NCBI RefSeq assembly: GCF_012272855.1
Contig: NZ_JAAXCQ010000021.1
Coordinates: 32,008-96,007 of the forward strand
Origin: Arenibacter sp. 6A1
Lineage (GTDB): Bacteria > Bacteroidota > Bacteroidia > Flavobacteriales > Flavobacteriaceae
Direction of reading: 5' to 3'
DNA: 64,000 bases
The position numbers were made by a program, and so were the translations under genes. This document shows, in pieces, positions 1 to 8,030 of the stretch (position 1 is the first letter of the stretch; every line of letters starts with the position of its first letter). Under the pieces are notes generated by a model. The model was not told the origin of the DNA. It worked only from the letters and a program-made list of their open reading frames with translations, and searched no databases.

Positions 1-179
1 AAATACGCTACAAAAATATAGTAGCCTCTTAATTTAACCATCCGTTTGTACTCGTACAAACAAGTAAGTCCGAAGGTCATAAATAAAAAGTCGAATGCAT
101 CGGAACTTAGGAATATAGCAGAAAGCAGTAAAAATACATATACTGCACCCGTAAGTAGGCGCCTTAAAATTTCTCTCAT
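1..179 (-). CDS. cdsA: Phosphatidate cytidylyltransferase CdsA, N-terminal part (runs off the window edge)
   Basis: The first 59 codons of a minus-strand gene are visible, starting at ATG 179-177. The peptide begins MREILRRLLTGAVYVFLLLS and continues with hydrophobic stretches separated by short polar turns. This is the usual start of CdsA, the inner-membrane enzyme that makes CDP-diacylglycerol from phosphatidate and CTP. Only one base separates it from the stop of the LUD gene upstream, so it should be translated from the rsfS-ftsH-LUD transcript. The C-terminal CdsA signature lies outside the window, so the call rests on the N terminus and on gene order known in flavobacteria. Confidence 0.72.
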   Translation of the reverse strand, partial: MREILRRLLTGAVYVFLLLSAIFLSSDAFDFLFMTFGLTCLYEYKRMVKLRGYYIFVAY

Positions 180-180
180 G

Positions 181-795
181 TTATAGGTCTTCCAGAAGTA
201 ACAGATAAAGATTTTTAGAACTACTTCCGTAAGTTAAGAAATCATCTGAATTATCGGGTGTTGGCTGGAAATGTTTAATAGTCGTAATATTTGTAGGGAT
301 AGAATTCTTGTACTTCTTTTTTATAATCTTTAATCCTTCGCCAATATTTTCTATCATTTGGCTGGTAGTAGCAAAGACAATTAAATTAGAAGGTAAATCG
401 TGCAGTTTTCTTTCCTTTAATTGGTTTTCACTAACTAATATGGAACCGTTTTGAGCTATTAAATGCTCGCAGGTGGTGAAAAAAACATCGCTTTTATTAG
501 GCTTGTCTGTGAAATTAATGTCCTGACTAGAAAATTTCTCTATCAGTCTTGGATCCATTGAGAAGAATGTCTGGTCTTGCCATTCGTTCTCAATGATTAT
601 TTTGTCCAAGGTGCTGTAAATTTCGTCAATAGAGTCGCAATACAGGAACTTTCCGCCGTTTTGTTTAAAATTCATAGTGAACTTTTCGTCAACCGGGATA
701 TCCAATGCGGGCATATGCATGCCTCTGGTTTCCACAGTTTCTTTGGGAACTTTCTTTTTTCCTCCCCCGAAAAGTATATTATATAATTTCTTCAA
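181..795 (-). CDS. LUD-domain protein (LutC/YkgG-like)
   Basis: This 204-residue soluble protein has no signal peptide or membrane helix. After a basic, Lys-rich start it has the alternating pattern of the LUD fold, including FFTTCEHLIAQNGSILVSEN and, later, LPSNLIVFATTSQMIENIGEGL. LUD proteins include the LutC subunit of lactate utilisation, but no lutA or lutB partner is present. Here the gene sits between ftsH and cdsA, an arrangement I recall as common in flavobacteria, so a lactate role should not be assumed. It lies 59 bases downstream of ftsH and is probably cotranscribed. The exact function is unknown. Confidence 0.7.
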   Translation of the reverse strand: MKKLYNILFGGGKKKVPKETVETRGMHMPALDIPVDEKFTMNFKQNGGKFLYCDSIDEIYSTLDKIIIENEWQDQTFFSMDPRLIEKFSSQDINFTDKPNKSDVFFTTCEHLIAQNGSILVSENQLKERKLHDLPSNLIVFATTSQMIENIGEGLKIIKKKYKNSIPTNITTIKHFQPTPDNSDDFLTYGSSSKNLYLLLLEDL

Positions 796-854
796 AATTA
801 AAAAGAGTTCTTATTATGTACTCATAAACCATTAAAAACAAATAAATTACTGGT

Positions 855-2870
855 TTATTTTTCAGGTTCTGATTCAGTTTCCGATTCGGTTTCCGATTGC
901 AGTTTCTCTTGGGTGGATTTTTCCTCCAATGCTGCTTCAGCTTCCAATAGATCTTTCTCAAAGGGTCGTTTTCCGAAAATCTTTTCCAAATCGTCCTTAA
1001 ATATAACTTCTTTTTCTAACAAACGCTCTGCTAACTCTGTAAGTTTATCTTTATTGTTCGATAATAACTCTATGGCTCTGATATATTGTTCTTCAATAAG
1101 CTTAGAGATTTCCTTGTCAATAGTCAGTGCTGTTTGCTCACTATACGGTTTAGAGAAGCCATATTCGTTCTGACCTGAGGAATCGTAATACGTTAAGTTT
1201 CCAATTTCATCATTCAGACCATAGATGGTAACCATAGCTCTTGCTTGTTTGGTCACTTTTTCTAAATCGCTTAATGCTCCTGTCGAAATTTCGTCAAAAA
1301 TCACTTTCTCTGCAGCTCTACCTCCTAAGGTAGCACACATTTCGTCCTTCATTTGATCTGGACGTACAATTAAGCGCTCTTCCGGTAAATACCAAGCGGC
1401 TCCTAAGGATTGTCCTCTAGGAACAATAGTAACCTTAACCAATGGAGCAGCGTGCTCTAGCATCCAGCTTACCGTGGCATGTCCTGCCTCGTGGTAGGCG
1501 ATGGTCTTTTTCTCTCTTGGCGTTATTATTTTGTTCTTTTTCTCTAATCCGCCAACAATTCTGTCTACGGCGTCCAAGAAATCTTGTTTGTTTACGGCTT
1601 TCTTTTCCTTACGGGCAGCAATTAAGGCTGCTTCGTTACAAACATTGGCAATATCGGCACCCGAGAAGCCCGGAGTTTGTTTTGCCAAGAAATCTACATC
1701 TAGGGTTTCTGCCGTTTTAATAGGTCTTAAATGGACCTCGAAAATCTCTTTACGCTCTCTGATGTCTGGTAAATCTACATAGATCTGTCTGTCAAATCTA
1801 CCAGCTCTCATCAAAGCCTTGTCCAATACATCGGCACGGTTGGTGGCCGCCAATACAATAACATTGGTATTGGTTCCAAAACCATCCATTTCTGTCAATA
1901 ACTGGTTAAGGGTATTTTCTCTTTCATCGTTAGACCCGGTGAAATTGCTTTTCCCTCTTGCCCTACCTATGGCATCAATCTCATCAATAAAGATTATAGC
2001 AGGAGATTTGTCCTTTGCTTGTTTAAACAGGTCTCTTACCCTAGAAGCACCAACTCCTACGAACATCTCGACAAAATCGGAACCAGATAGAGAGAAGAAA
2101 GGAACCTTTGCTTCACCGGCAACAGCCTTGGCCAATAAGGTTTTTCCCGTTCCCGGAGGGCCTACCAATAAAGCTCCCTTAGGAATTTTTCCTCCTAAAG
2201 AGGTATATTTATCTGGGTTCTTAAGGAACTCTACGATTTCTTCGATTTCTTCCTTGGCCCCTTCCAGACCCGCAACATCCTTAAAAGAAGTTCTGGTATC
2301 TGTCTTTTCGTCAAATAGTTTTGCTTTAGATTTCCCTATGTTAAAGATCTGTCCGCCTGCACCACCACCGGCACCACCAGACATTCTTCGCATAAGGTAT
2401 AACCATATCCCAATAATAAGTACAAATGGCAACAGGGTGATAATAAAGTCAGTCAATAAATTAGATTCTGACTCAAAAGTCACAACGGTTCCAGTTAGCT
2501 CATTATCTTCCTTGATCTTGTTGATAGTTTGTTCAAAAATCGCCTGATCACCATAATTGACAATATATTGTGGCGATGCCGTAGCACTTAATGAAAATGG
2601 CTGGCCCGAAACATCTTTGTGTACATCTTTCGCCAAAGCTTCTTCCGTTAGGTAAATTTTGGCCTGATGGGTGTTTATAATCGCCTGGATTTTGCTAATG
2701 TCCCCATTGCGAAGATATTCTTGAACTTCGGAAATACTAGCCTTTTTGGTGTTGGAGAAATTACCGCTGCCAAAAAATTGAAAACCAATTAATAAAATTG
2801 CTATTAAACCATAAATCCACCAAGTGTTGAATTTTGGCTTATTTGGAGTTGAATTGTTGTCTTTTGCCAT
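855..2870 (-). CDS. ftsH: ATP-dependent zinc metalloprotease FtsH
   Basis: This 671-residue membrane protease is complete. A transmembrane helix spans about residues 17-33, a periplasmic domain follows, and a second helix spans about 142-160. A Gly-rich linker leads to the AAA module with Walker A GPPGTGKT (237-244), Walker B IIFIDEIDA (292-300) and the second region of homology near AATNRADVLD. The zinc site HEAGH is at 460-464. The C terminus ends in an acidic ETESETESE-type tail. FtsH degrades misfolded and short-lived membrane and cytosolic proteins. The ATG start lies 9 bases after rsfS, so the two are one operon. Confidence 0.97.
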   Translation of the reverse strand: MAKDNNSTPNKPKFNTWWIYGLIAILLIGFQFFGSGNFSNTKKASISEVQEYLRNGDISKIQAIINTHQAKIYLTEEALAKDVHKDVSGQPFSLSATASPQYIVNYGDQAIFEQTINKIKEDNELTGTVVTFESESNLLTDFIITLLPFVLIIGIWLYLMRRMSGGAGGGAGGQIFNIGKSKAKLFDEKTDTRTSFKDVAGLEGAKEEIEEIVEFLKNPDKYTSLGGKIPKGALLVGPPGTGKTLLAKAVAGEAKVPFFSLSGSDFVEMFVGVGASRVRDLFKQAKDKSPAIIFIDEIDAIGRARGKSNFTGSNDERENTLNQLLTEMDGFGTNTNVIVLAATNRADVLDKALMRAGRFDRQIYVDLPDIRERKEIFEVHLRPIKTAETLDVDFLAKQTPGFSGADIANVCNEAALIAARKEKKAVNKQDFLDAVDRIVGGLEKKNKIITPREKKTIAYHEAGHATVSWMLEHAAPLVKVTIVPRGQSLGAAWYLPEERLIVRPDQMKDEMCATLGGRAAEKVIFDEISTGALSDLEKVTKQARAMVTIYGLNDEIGNLTYYDSSGQNEYGFSKPYSEQTALTIDKEISKLIEEQYIRAIELLSNNKDKLTELAERLLEKEVIFKDDLEKIFGKRPFEKDLLEAEAALEEKSTQEKLQSETESETESEPEK

Positions 2871-2879
2871 TATATATTT

Positions 2880-3257
2880 TTACTGATTGAAACTACTTTC
2901 AATGGAGGTGACTTTGGCATCGCCCCAAAGTCCTTCAATGTCATAATAAGTTCGCGCATGTTTTTGAAACACGTGTACAACGACATTTACATAGTCCATT
3001 AATATCCATTCGGCGTTATCGGATCCTTCGACATGCCAAGGCTTGTCATGGATGGCCTTGCTTACTGTTTTTTGGACGGAGCCTACTATGGCGTTTACGT
3101 GGGTGTTGGAAGTACCATTACAAATTATAAAGTAGTCACAAACCGTATTTTCAATTTCTCTTAGATCAAGTATATTTATATCGTGCCCTTTAACATCTTC
3201 TATTCCAGTTAAAATTAAAGCAATTAACTCATCTACACTACTTTTTCTATTTTGCAT
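2880..3257 (-). CDS. rsfS: Ribosomal silencing factor RsfS
   Basis: The 125-residue product matches RsfS/Iojap throughout: DINILDLREIENTVCDYFII, then ICNGTSNTHVNAI, then a segment around KPWHVEGSDNAEWILMDY. RsfS binds ribosomal protein uL14 on the large subunit and blocks subunit joining when nutrients are short. It is the first gene of the rsfS-ftsH-LUD-cdsA run on the minus strand, with a TAnnTTTG promoter box about 20 bases upstream. Length is normal for the family. Confidence 0.93.
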   Translation of the reverse strand: MQNRKSSVDELIALILTGIEDVKGHDINILDLREIENTVCDYFIICNGTSNTHVNAIVGSVQKTVSKAIHDKPWHVEGSDNAEWILMDYVNVVVHVFQKHARTYYDIEGLWGDAKVTSIESSFNQ

Positions 3258-3276
3258 TCAAAAAATTTAATTTTTA

Positions 3277-3284
3277 CAAAGTTA
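3277..3284 (-). promoter_or_regulatory. -7 promoter box for rsfS operon
   Basis: On the minus strand this reads TAACTTTG, an exact match to the Bacteroidota TAnnTTTG -7 box. It lies 19 bases before the rsfS ATG. No clear TTTG -33 element was found at the expected spacing, so the call rests on the box and its position. Confidence 0.55.
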
Positions 3285-3304
3285 TTGTTTTTTTGTTTTT
3301 TTAA

Positions 3305-3323
3305 CTATTGTTTTTAACAATAG
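3305..3323. repeat. Perfect palindrome in the rsfS/birA divergent gap
   Basis: CTATTGTT and AACAATAG flank a three-base TTT centre, giving an 8-bp perfect inverted repeat. It lies between the divergently transcribed rsfS and birA genes, upstream of both starts. It could be an operator or the base of a hairpin, but no T-run follows it and no cognate regulator is obvious. Confidence 0.45.
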
Positions 3324-3350
3324 ATTATAGAATTTTCCATAAGATTGTAC

Positions 3351-4082
3351 ATGCAATTAATCAAACTTAGTGCCACAGATTCCACAAACGCCTTTTTAAA
3401 GGAATTGTTGTCGGTACAAAAACAGGCCGATTTTACCGTAGTGACAACGGATGCCCAGTTAAAAGGCAGGGGGCAAATGGGCACAACCTGGGAGGCAGCG
3501 CCTGGTAAGAACTTAACCTTTAGTGTGTTGAATAACCTCGGTTCGCTAAATGTAACGGAGCAGTTTAATTTAAATATATTGGTCTCCATAGCTATTTATG
3601 AGGTGCTAGAGCAGTATCAGGTGCCAGATTTGAGGATAAAATGGCCTAACGACATTATGTCAGGTCATTCAAAAATATGTGGAATTCTAATAGAAAATAT
3701 TTTATCTGGCCATAATATACAGTCGGCTATTATCGGAATAGGCTTAAATGTAAATCAATTGGAATTTAATGCCCTGGCAAATGTATCGTCCTTAAAGTTA
3801 TTGATGGGGGTGCATTTTGATCTGGAAGAATTGCTGCAGGCTATTGTCGCAAAGTTAAAGGTGCTTTTTGTAGCATTTGAACAAGAAGGAGTCGATCAAC
3901 TGAAATCCTATTATGAAAGTCTGTTGTTTCGAAAAGATAAGCCCTCGACCTTTAAGGATGAGAATGGGGAGCTGTTTATGGGCTTTATTAATGGTGTGTC
4001 CGACTCTGGCACACTAATAATTCTTTTGGAGGACAATATAAAAAAGGAGTTTAATTTAAAAGAGGTAAAGCTTTTATATTAA
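3351..4082 (+). CDS. birA: Biotin--[acetyl-CoA-carboxylase] ligase
   Basis: This 243-residue enzyme activates biotin with ATP and attaches it to carrier lysines such as that of the pyruvate carboxylase encoded at 14.6 kb. The biotin-binding segment KGRGQMGTTWEAAPGKNL and the KWPNDI motif are both present. It lacks the N-terminal helix-turn-helix of E. coli BirA, so it is the catalytic-only type and should not be a repressor. The ATG at 3351 was chosen over an in-frame TTG at 3345 because it starts the conserved MQLIKLSATDSTN segment. The gene is divergent from rsfS. Confidence 0.93.
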   Translation: MQLIKLSATDSTNAFLKELLSVQKQADFTVVTTDAQLKGRGQMGTTWEAAPGKNLTFSVLNNLGSLNVTEQFNLNILVSIAIYEVLEQYQVPDLRIKWPNDIMSGHSKICGILIENILSGHNIQSAIIGIGLNVNQLEFNALANVSSLKLLMGVHFDLEELLQAIVAKLKVLFVAFEQEGVDQLKSYYESLLFRKDKPSTFKDENGELFMGFINGVSDSGTLIILLEDNIKKEFNLKEVKLLY

Positions 4083-4116
4083 ACTCCCGAAATCACTTAT
4101 GAAATAGTAAAGCTAT

Positions 4117-4509
4117 TTAAAGCTTACTGAGATTGTCTGATAAAGTTCCTATGAAATTAGTGATAGGCGATTTAATCATCATAGCCATCATAGGGTTAAA
4201 ATCGCCTTCAAAGCTAAGGGATACTTCGCTTTTGTTGGCATCGATCTCCTTGATGTCTGCAGTAAGGGTAAATGGCAGTTTTTCACTGGCTGCACCCAAT
4301 ACTACCTGAGAATTTGGAGTTTCTTGTTTTTTTTGTAAAACAATTTCCGGCATCCCTTTTAAGGCAAAAAGAAATCTGTTTTCGTTTAAAATTTCAAATT
4401 TGCTGATATTTTCAGGCATCAATTTTTCGAAATTTTTAATATCACTAAGAAAATCAAAAACTTCTTTACTGCTTTTTGATACCGTTTTAATGGGTGTTTC
4501 TAGATGCAT
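4117..4509 (-). CDS. SRPBCC-fold lipid/hydrophobic-ligand protein
   Basis: The 130-residue product has the START/SRPBCC pattern: an N-terminal strand around TPIKTVSKSSKEVFDFLSDI, central strands, and a closing helix near NFIGTLSDNLSKL. Such proteins bind hydrophobic ligands in a helix-grip cavity, but nothing here shows which ligand. It is a cytosolic protein with no signal peptide. It starts 4 bases after the pyrE stop on the same strand, so the two are cotranscribed. It is convergent with birA. Confidence 0.75.
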   Translation of the reverse strand: MHLETPIKTVSKSSKEVFDFLSDIKNFEKLMPENISKFEILNENRFLFALKGMPEIVLQKKQETPNSQVVLGAASEKLPFTLTADIKEIDANKSEVSLSFEGDFNPMMAMMIKSPITNFIGTLSDNLSKL

Positions 4510-4513
4510 AGTA

Positions 4514-5155
4514 TTATTGTTTCCAGGTTGAAGGGTTGCTTTTCCACTCTAAAAGTGTATTTAATTGCTCTTCCTTAATGTAGTTGGTGTCCGAAGCTTG
4601 TTGAATTAGATGCTCATAATCGCTTAAAGTATGTAAATCTAAATTGCTGTTTTTAAAGTTTTCATTGGCAACATCAAAGCCATACGTAAATATAGCGATC
4701 ATTCCCTTAACGTTGGCACCACTGTTTTTTAGGGCTTCGACGGCATTTAAGCTACTTTTACCGGTACTGATCAAATCTTCTATGACCACTACATTTTGGT
4801 TGGGTTCTAAATGTCCCTCAATTTGATTTTGACGACCATGAGATTTTGGTTCGGGCCTGACATATACAAAAGGTAAACCTAGGTATTCGGCTACCAGCAT
4901 ACCAATACCGATAGCTCCCGTAGCAACTCCGGCGATGACATCGGGTTTCCCATATAGGTTTTCTAGCTGTTTTGCCATTTGCTCTCTTACGTAGTTTCTT
5001 ATTATAGGATAAGAGAGAATAATCCTATTATCGCAATAAATTGGAGACTTCCATCCTGAAGCCCATGTAAATGGATTTTCAGGATTCAACTTTATTGCAT
5101 TAATTTGTAGCAGAAGTTCTGCTGTTTTTTTCGCAGTGTCTTTATCTAAAATCAT
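4514..5155 (-). CDS. pyrE: Orotate phosphoribosyltransferase
   Basis: This 213-residue enzyme joins orotate to PRPP to make OMP in pyrimidine synthesis. The PRPP-binding motif VVVIEDLISTGKSS is intact, and NPFTWASGWKSPIYCDNR near the N terminus is typical of PyrE. The open frame extends further upstream, but that part overlaps the divergent NUDIX gene. The ATG at 5155-5153 (MILDKDTAKK) gives the normal length. The start lies only 7 bases from the NUDIX start, so both promoters must overlap the neighbouring coding sequence. Confidence 0.95.
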   Translation of the reverse strand: MILDKDTAKKTAELLLQINAIKLNPENPFTWASGWKSPIYCDNRIILSYPIIRNYVREQMAKQLENLYGKPDVIAGVATGAIGIGMLVAEYLGLPFVYVRPEPKSHGRQNQIEGHLEPNQNVVVIEDLISTGKSSLNAVEALKNSGANVKGMIAIFTYGFDVANENFKNSNLDLHTLSDYEHLIQQASDTNYIKEEQLNTLLEWKSNPSTWKQ

Positions 5156-5159
5156 AACG

Positions 5160-5167
5160 CAAATGTA
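5160..5167 (-). promoter_or_regulatory. -7 promoter box for pyrE, overlapping the NUDIX start codon
   Basis: On the minus strand this is TACATTTG, an exact TAnnTTTG match. It ends 4 bases before the pyrE ATG, so the pyrE message would have almost no 5' leader. The box covers the start codon of the divergent NUDIX gene. No matching -33 box was found. Confidence 0.45.
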
Positions 5168-5750
5168 TAAAGTTTTTGTTAATGAGTCACCTTTGATTTT
5201 AACAAATAAGCTGTCAGACGCTGCAAATAATAAATATTTTTTATTAAACGGTACGGCTATTAATGAAGCCATAGATTCTTTGGTGAACAAAAAATTAGGC
5301 CAGGCTTTTGTTTATCATCCTAACCATGAGGAGATTTTGAAGAAATTTTCCAAGAAAATTCCGATTGTAGTGGCTGCGGGAGGGGTGGTAACCAACAAAG
5401 AAGGGAAAGTTCTTTTTATTTATAGGAACAATAAATGGGATTTGCCCAAGGGAAAACTCGATAAGGGAGAGTCTATTGAGGAGTGTGCTATTAGGGAAGT
5501 TGAGGAAGAAACAGGGGTAAAAGGCCTGAAAATTGAGAATTTCCTAAGAACTACCTACCACTTGTTCAAGCGCAATGGGGTATATAAATTAAAAGAAGTT
5601 CATTGGTTTGCCATGAATACTACTTACAAAGGCGAGCTTACCGGCCAGGTAGACGAAGGGATTGAAAAAGTAAAATGGAAAGGGCCTAAAAAAATAAAAA
5701 AGGCCTTGGAAAATTCCTATGCCAATATTAGGATTCTTTTCGAAGATTAA
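5163..5750 (+). CDS. NUDIX hydrolase
   Basis: This 195-residue protein carries a complete Nudix box, running from GKLDKGE through the REVEEETGV segment, fitting Gx5Ex7REUxEExGU. NUDIX enzymes cleave nucleoside diphosphates linked to another moiety; the substrate cannot be read from sequence. About 60 residues precede the catalytic domain. A GTG at 5136 is in frame, but the ATG at 5163 avoids overlapping pyrE. Its stop lies 3 bases from the stop of the convergent M14 gene. Confidence 0.9.
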   Translation: MYKVFVNESPLILTNKLSDAANNKYFLLNGTAINEAIDSLVNKKLGQAFVYHPNHEEILKKFSKKIPIVVAAGGVVTNKEGKVLFIYRNNKWDLPKGKLDKGESIEECAIREVEEETGVKGLKIENFLRTTYHLFKRNGVYKLKEVHWFAMNTTYKGELTGQVDEGIEKVKWKGPKKIKKALENSYANIRILFED

Positions 5751-5753
5751 TCC

Positions 5754-7502
5754 TTATTCCTTTAAAATCCGGTATATAGGGTATTGCATATGGGCTTGTT
5801 CGTAATATGGCGACTGTTTATAAATCCAGTCTAGTTGCGAATACCAGCTATTTGCAAAAAGACTGTCGTTTTCTTTCTTGGTATTAAAGCGCTCTTTTAG
5901 GTGTATATCCTCTTGTAGGAGTGCTGTGGCTATATCTTCGAAAACATAAGGCGAAAACCCCTCTTTTTGTTGCAGAATGGCATCGAAGAAATTCCAATTA
6001 AAAAAAGAATCCGTGGCCTCTGGTTCTAGGGTTTCTAGTAAATAGCGCACCCCTTTTTGATTGGTCGGCACTATAATATCGCCGGCAGAAAAGTTTATTT
6101 TTTGGAGATTAGAGCTTACTTGGGTGTTGTAATGGGGATAGTGGCCCTCGTAAGGCTGGCTGTAAGTATCATAAGTTTTAATCTTATAAGCCTCAACGGT
6201 AATGCTGCTGTCTTTTTTTAAGGTCTCAAAGCTTATTTGGTTTACGCTAAATAGTTCAAGGATCCTATCCCAGCCCTTTTTTAGGATATAGGCCTTGGGA
6301 ATCTTTACCGTCTTGGTAGGGGTGAAATAATTTTGATACTCGACTTCTTTTGTAAAAGGTCTGTCCCGATGGTACTTAAGTCGAGGAAAACCAGTGACTT
6401 CGCTAGGAATGATATCGGCTTCAAACCCTTTGAACCGAAGGGTAGTGCTTTTGGTAGTGTCAATGGCCCATTGAATGGGGTAGTCTTGTTTTTCTAGGTA
6501 GGATTCAAAGGTCCTCTCTCTTAACTGTTTTATTTTTTTAGTGTCGCGATCCGCAATTTCTAGCATCTTTGTCATCAGCACATAGGTGCCTTCAACTCTT
6601 TTGGGGTAGGGCTTAAGCCTATGGGTCTCGACCATTAACCCTAAGGTATTCCACAGGCTTGCATAACCAGTAGAATATCGGGGGTAATCCATGAACTGGG
6701 AAAAGCCTTTCTCCGGTACTTCATTAAATACGTTGACATAGGGTGTTATATCCCATTGCACTTTAGCTAGTGATTTTTCTAGGGAAGGCATCATTTCCTG
6801 GTGGATGTATTCGCCTAATGCTCCGTCTAGTTTATTGTGCTGAGTGAAGAGATGGGTGAGGGTATATTGGTAATCGGCACCATTGCTTACATGGTTGTCG
6901 ATAAATATATCGGGTTTTATCATATGAAAAATAGCAGCAAAACTGTGCATATTTTTGGTGTCCGTTTTGATAAAATCGCGATTCAGGTCGTAATTTTTGG
7001 TGTTTCCCCTAAAACCATAAGATTTGGGGCCGTTTTGGTTGGCCCTAGTAAAGGAGTTTCTGTTTAGAGCCCCACCAATATTGTAAATAGGAATGGTGAC
7101 GACTACAGTGTTTTTTGGTGACGATATTTTTTTTAGCGCCAAATCCCTGAAGAGCATCATAGTAGCATCAATTCCATCGCTCTCTCCGGGGTGTATGCCG
7201 TTATTAATTAGAATGACTGTTTTGGTTTTGCCTATTTTTTGGAAGTTAAACTCCGATTCCGCATTAAAAGTCACCATATGCAACGGCAAGCCGCTATCCG
7301 TACTTCCTACGCTCCGTATACCAACTTGGGGGAATTCTTTCGCTAACGCTTTATAAAAGGCTATGGTTTGGTCGTAAGTGGCTGTTTCCTCGCCTTTGCT
7401 TTGTTCAAATACGGTTTTGAAAGTAGTGGTCTCCTTTGTATCCTTATCCTTGCAAGAGGAAAAATGAAAAAGTAAACATAGGGATAGGAGGAATCTCTTC
7501 AA
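5754..7502 (-). CDS. M14-family zinc carboxypeptidase-like lipoprotein
   Basis: The 582-residue product begins with a lipoprotein signal, MKRFLLSLCLLFHFSSC, so the mature protein should be attached to lipid at Cys17. The M14 zinc site is visible as HPGE in NNGIHPGESDG with the third ligand in FIDNHVSNG. A likely catalytic Glu lies in GLMVETHRL. M14 enzymes remove C-terminal residues or trim peptides; the substrate is unknown. The only usable start is TTG at 7502-7500, because a stop codon lies in frame seven codons upstream and no ATG lies between. It is convergent with the NUDIX gene. Confidence 0.85.
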   Translation of the reverse strand: MKRFLLSLCLLFHFSSCKDKDTKETTTFKTVFEQSKGEETATYDQTIAFYKALAKEFPQVGIRSVGSTDSGLPLHMVTFNAESEFNFQKIGKTKTVILINNGIHPGESDGIDATMMLFRDLALKKISSPKNTVVVTIPIYNIGGALNRNSFTRANQNGPKSYGFRGNTKNYDLNRDFIKTDTKNMHSFAAIFHMIKPDIFIDNHVSNGADYQYTLTHLFTQHNKLDGALGEYIHQEMMPSLEKSLAKVQWDITPYVNVFNEVPEKGFSQFMDYPRYSTGYASLWNTLGLMVETHRLKPYPKRVEGTYVLMTKMLEIADRDTKKIKQLRERTFESYLEKQDYPIQWAIDTTKSTTLRFKGFEADIIPSEVTGFPRLKYHRDRPFTKEVEYQNYFTPTKTVKIPKAYILKKGWDRILELFSVNQISFETLKKDSSITVEAYKIKTYDTYSQPYEGHYPHYNTQVSSNLQKINFSAGDIIVPTNQKGVRYLLETLEPEATDSFFNWNFFDAILQQKEGFSPYVFEDIATALLQEDIHLKERFNTKKENDSLFANSWYSQLDWIYKQSPYYEQAHMQYPIYRILKE

Positions 7503-7625
7503 AGCTGGGTTGTGGTTTTAGTATGTTGGTAATTAGCTTAAAAAATAGAGTGATGTGTGGGGGTGAAGCCTAACGCTCCGCTTGTAACAAGCAATCAAAA
7601 TTAATTAAAAAAACGAAGGTAATTT

Positions 7626-8030
7626 CTAAATTGCTTTGGTGATTTCTTCAATTTCAGATTTTCGGATAGGTTTGCTATTAAAGGCAATGTGATGGTGGGT
7701 CAATGATTTAAAATTTTCCGATTTTTCTTTGTCGTACTGGTCAATAGAGGAAGTAACTATATTGATATTGATGTTTTTGGAAATAGGCAAGGAGATAAAC
7801 GCCTCTAAAAACTCCCATCCGTCCATTACGGGCATATTAATGTCCAAGAAAATCAATTCCGGTAAATGGGTGTTTTCAATAATTATTTTCCTGATCTCAT
7901 CAATGGCTGTCTGACCGTTCTTAAACTCATGGATGTGCTGACAAACCGCTACGGAATTTAATATTTTTTTTATCCCATAAACGGTTATGGGGTCGTCATC
8001 AATAATGAAAATAGTATTAATGTTCTTCAT
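7626..8030 (-). CDS. Stand-alone response regulator receiver (CheY-like)
   Basis: This 134-residue protein is a single receiver domain with no output domain. The acidic pocket IIDDDP is at 9-14, the phospho-acceptor Asp63 lies in FLDINMPVMDG, and the switch residues are in VTSSIDQYD and the conserved Lys of NSKPI. The ATG at 8030 was chosen over an upstream ATG at 8063 because it gives the usual distance to the acidic pocket. It overlaps the 3' end of the kinase gene by 14 bases, which points to translational coupling with that kinase. Confidence 0.9.
   Translation of the reverse strand: MKNINTIFIIDDDPITVYGIKKILNSVAVCQHIHEFKNGQTAIDEIRKIIIENTHLPELIFLDINMPVMDGWEFLEAFISLPISKNININIVTSSIDQYDKEKSENFKSLTHHHIAFNSKPIRKSEIEEITKAI

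Noticed and set aside
4083..4134. Hairpin between birA and the SRPBCC gene as a terminator
   Set aside because: The pairing GTAA-GCT/AGC-TTAC is short, has a bulge, and lacks a T-run.
5156..5290. Upstream extension of pyrE
   Set aside because: It would overlap the divergent NUDIX gene by over 100 bases, and the conserved PyrE start is at 5155.
7567..7592. CCTAACGC near 7567 as a third copy of the GC-rich repeat
   Set aside because: Only eight bases match the element end; none of the other conserved blocks is present.
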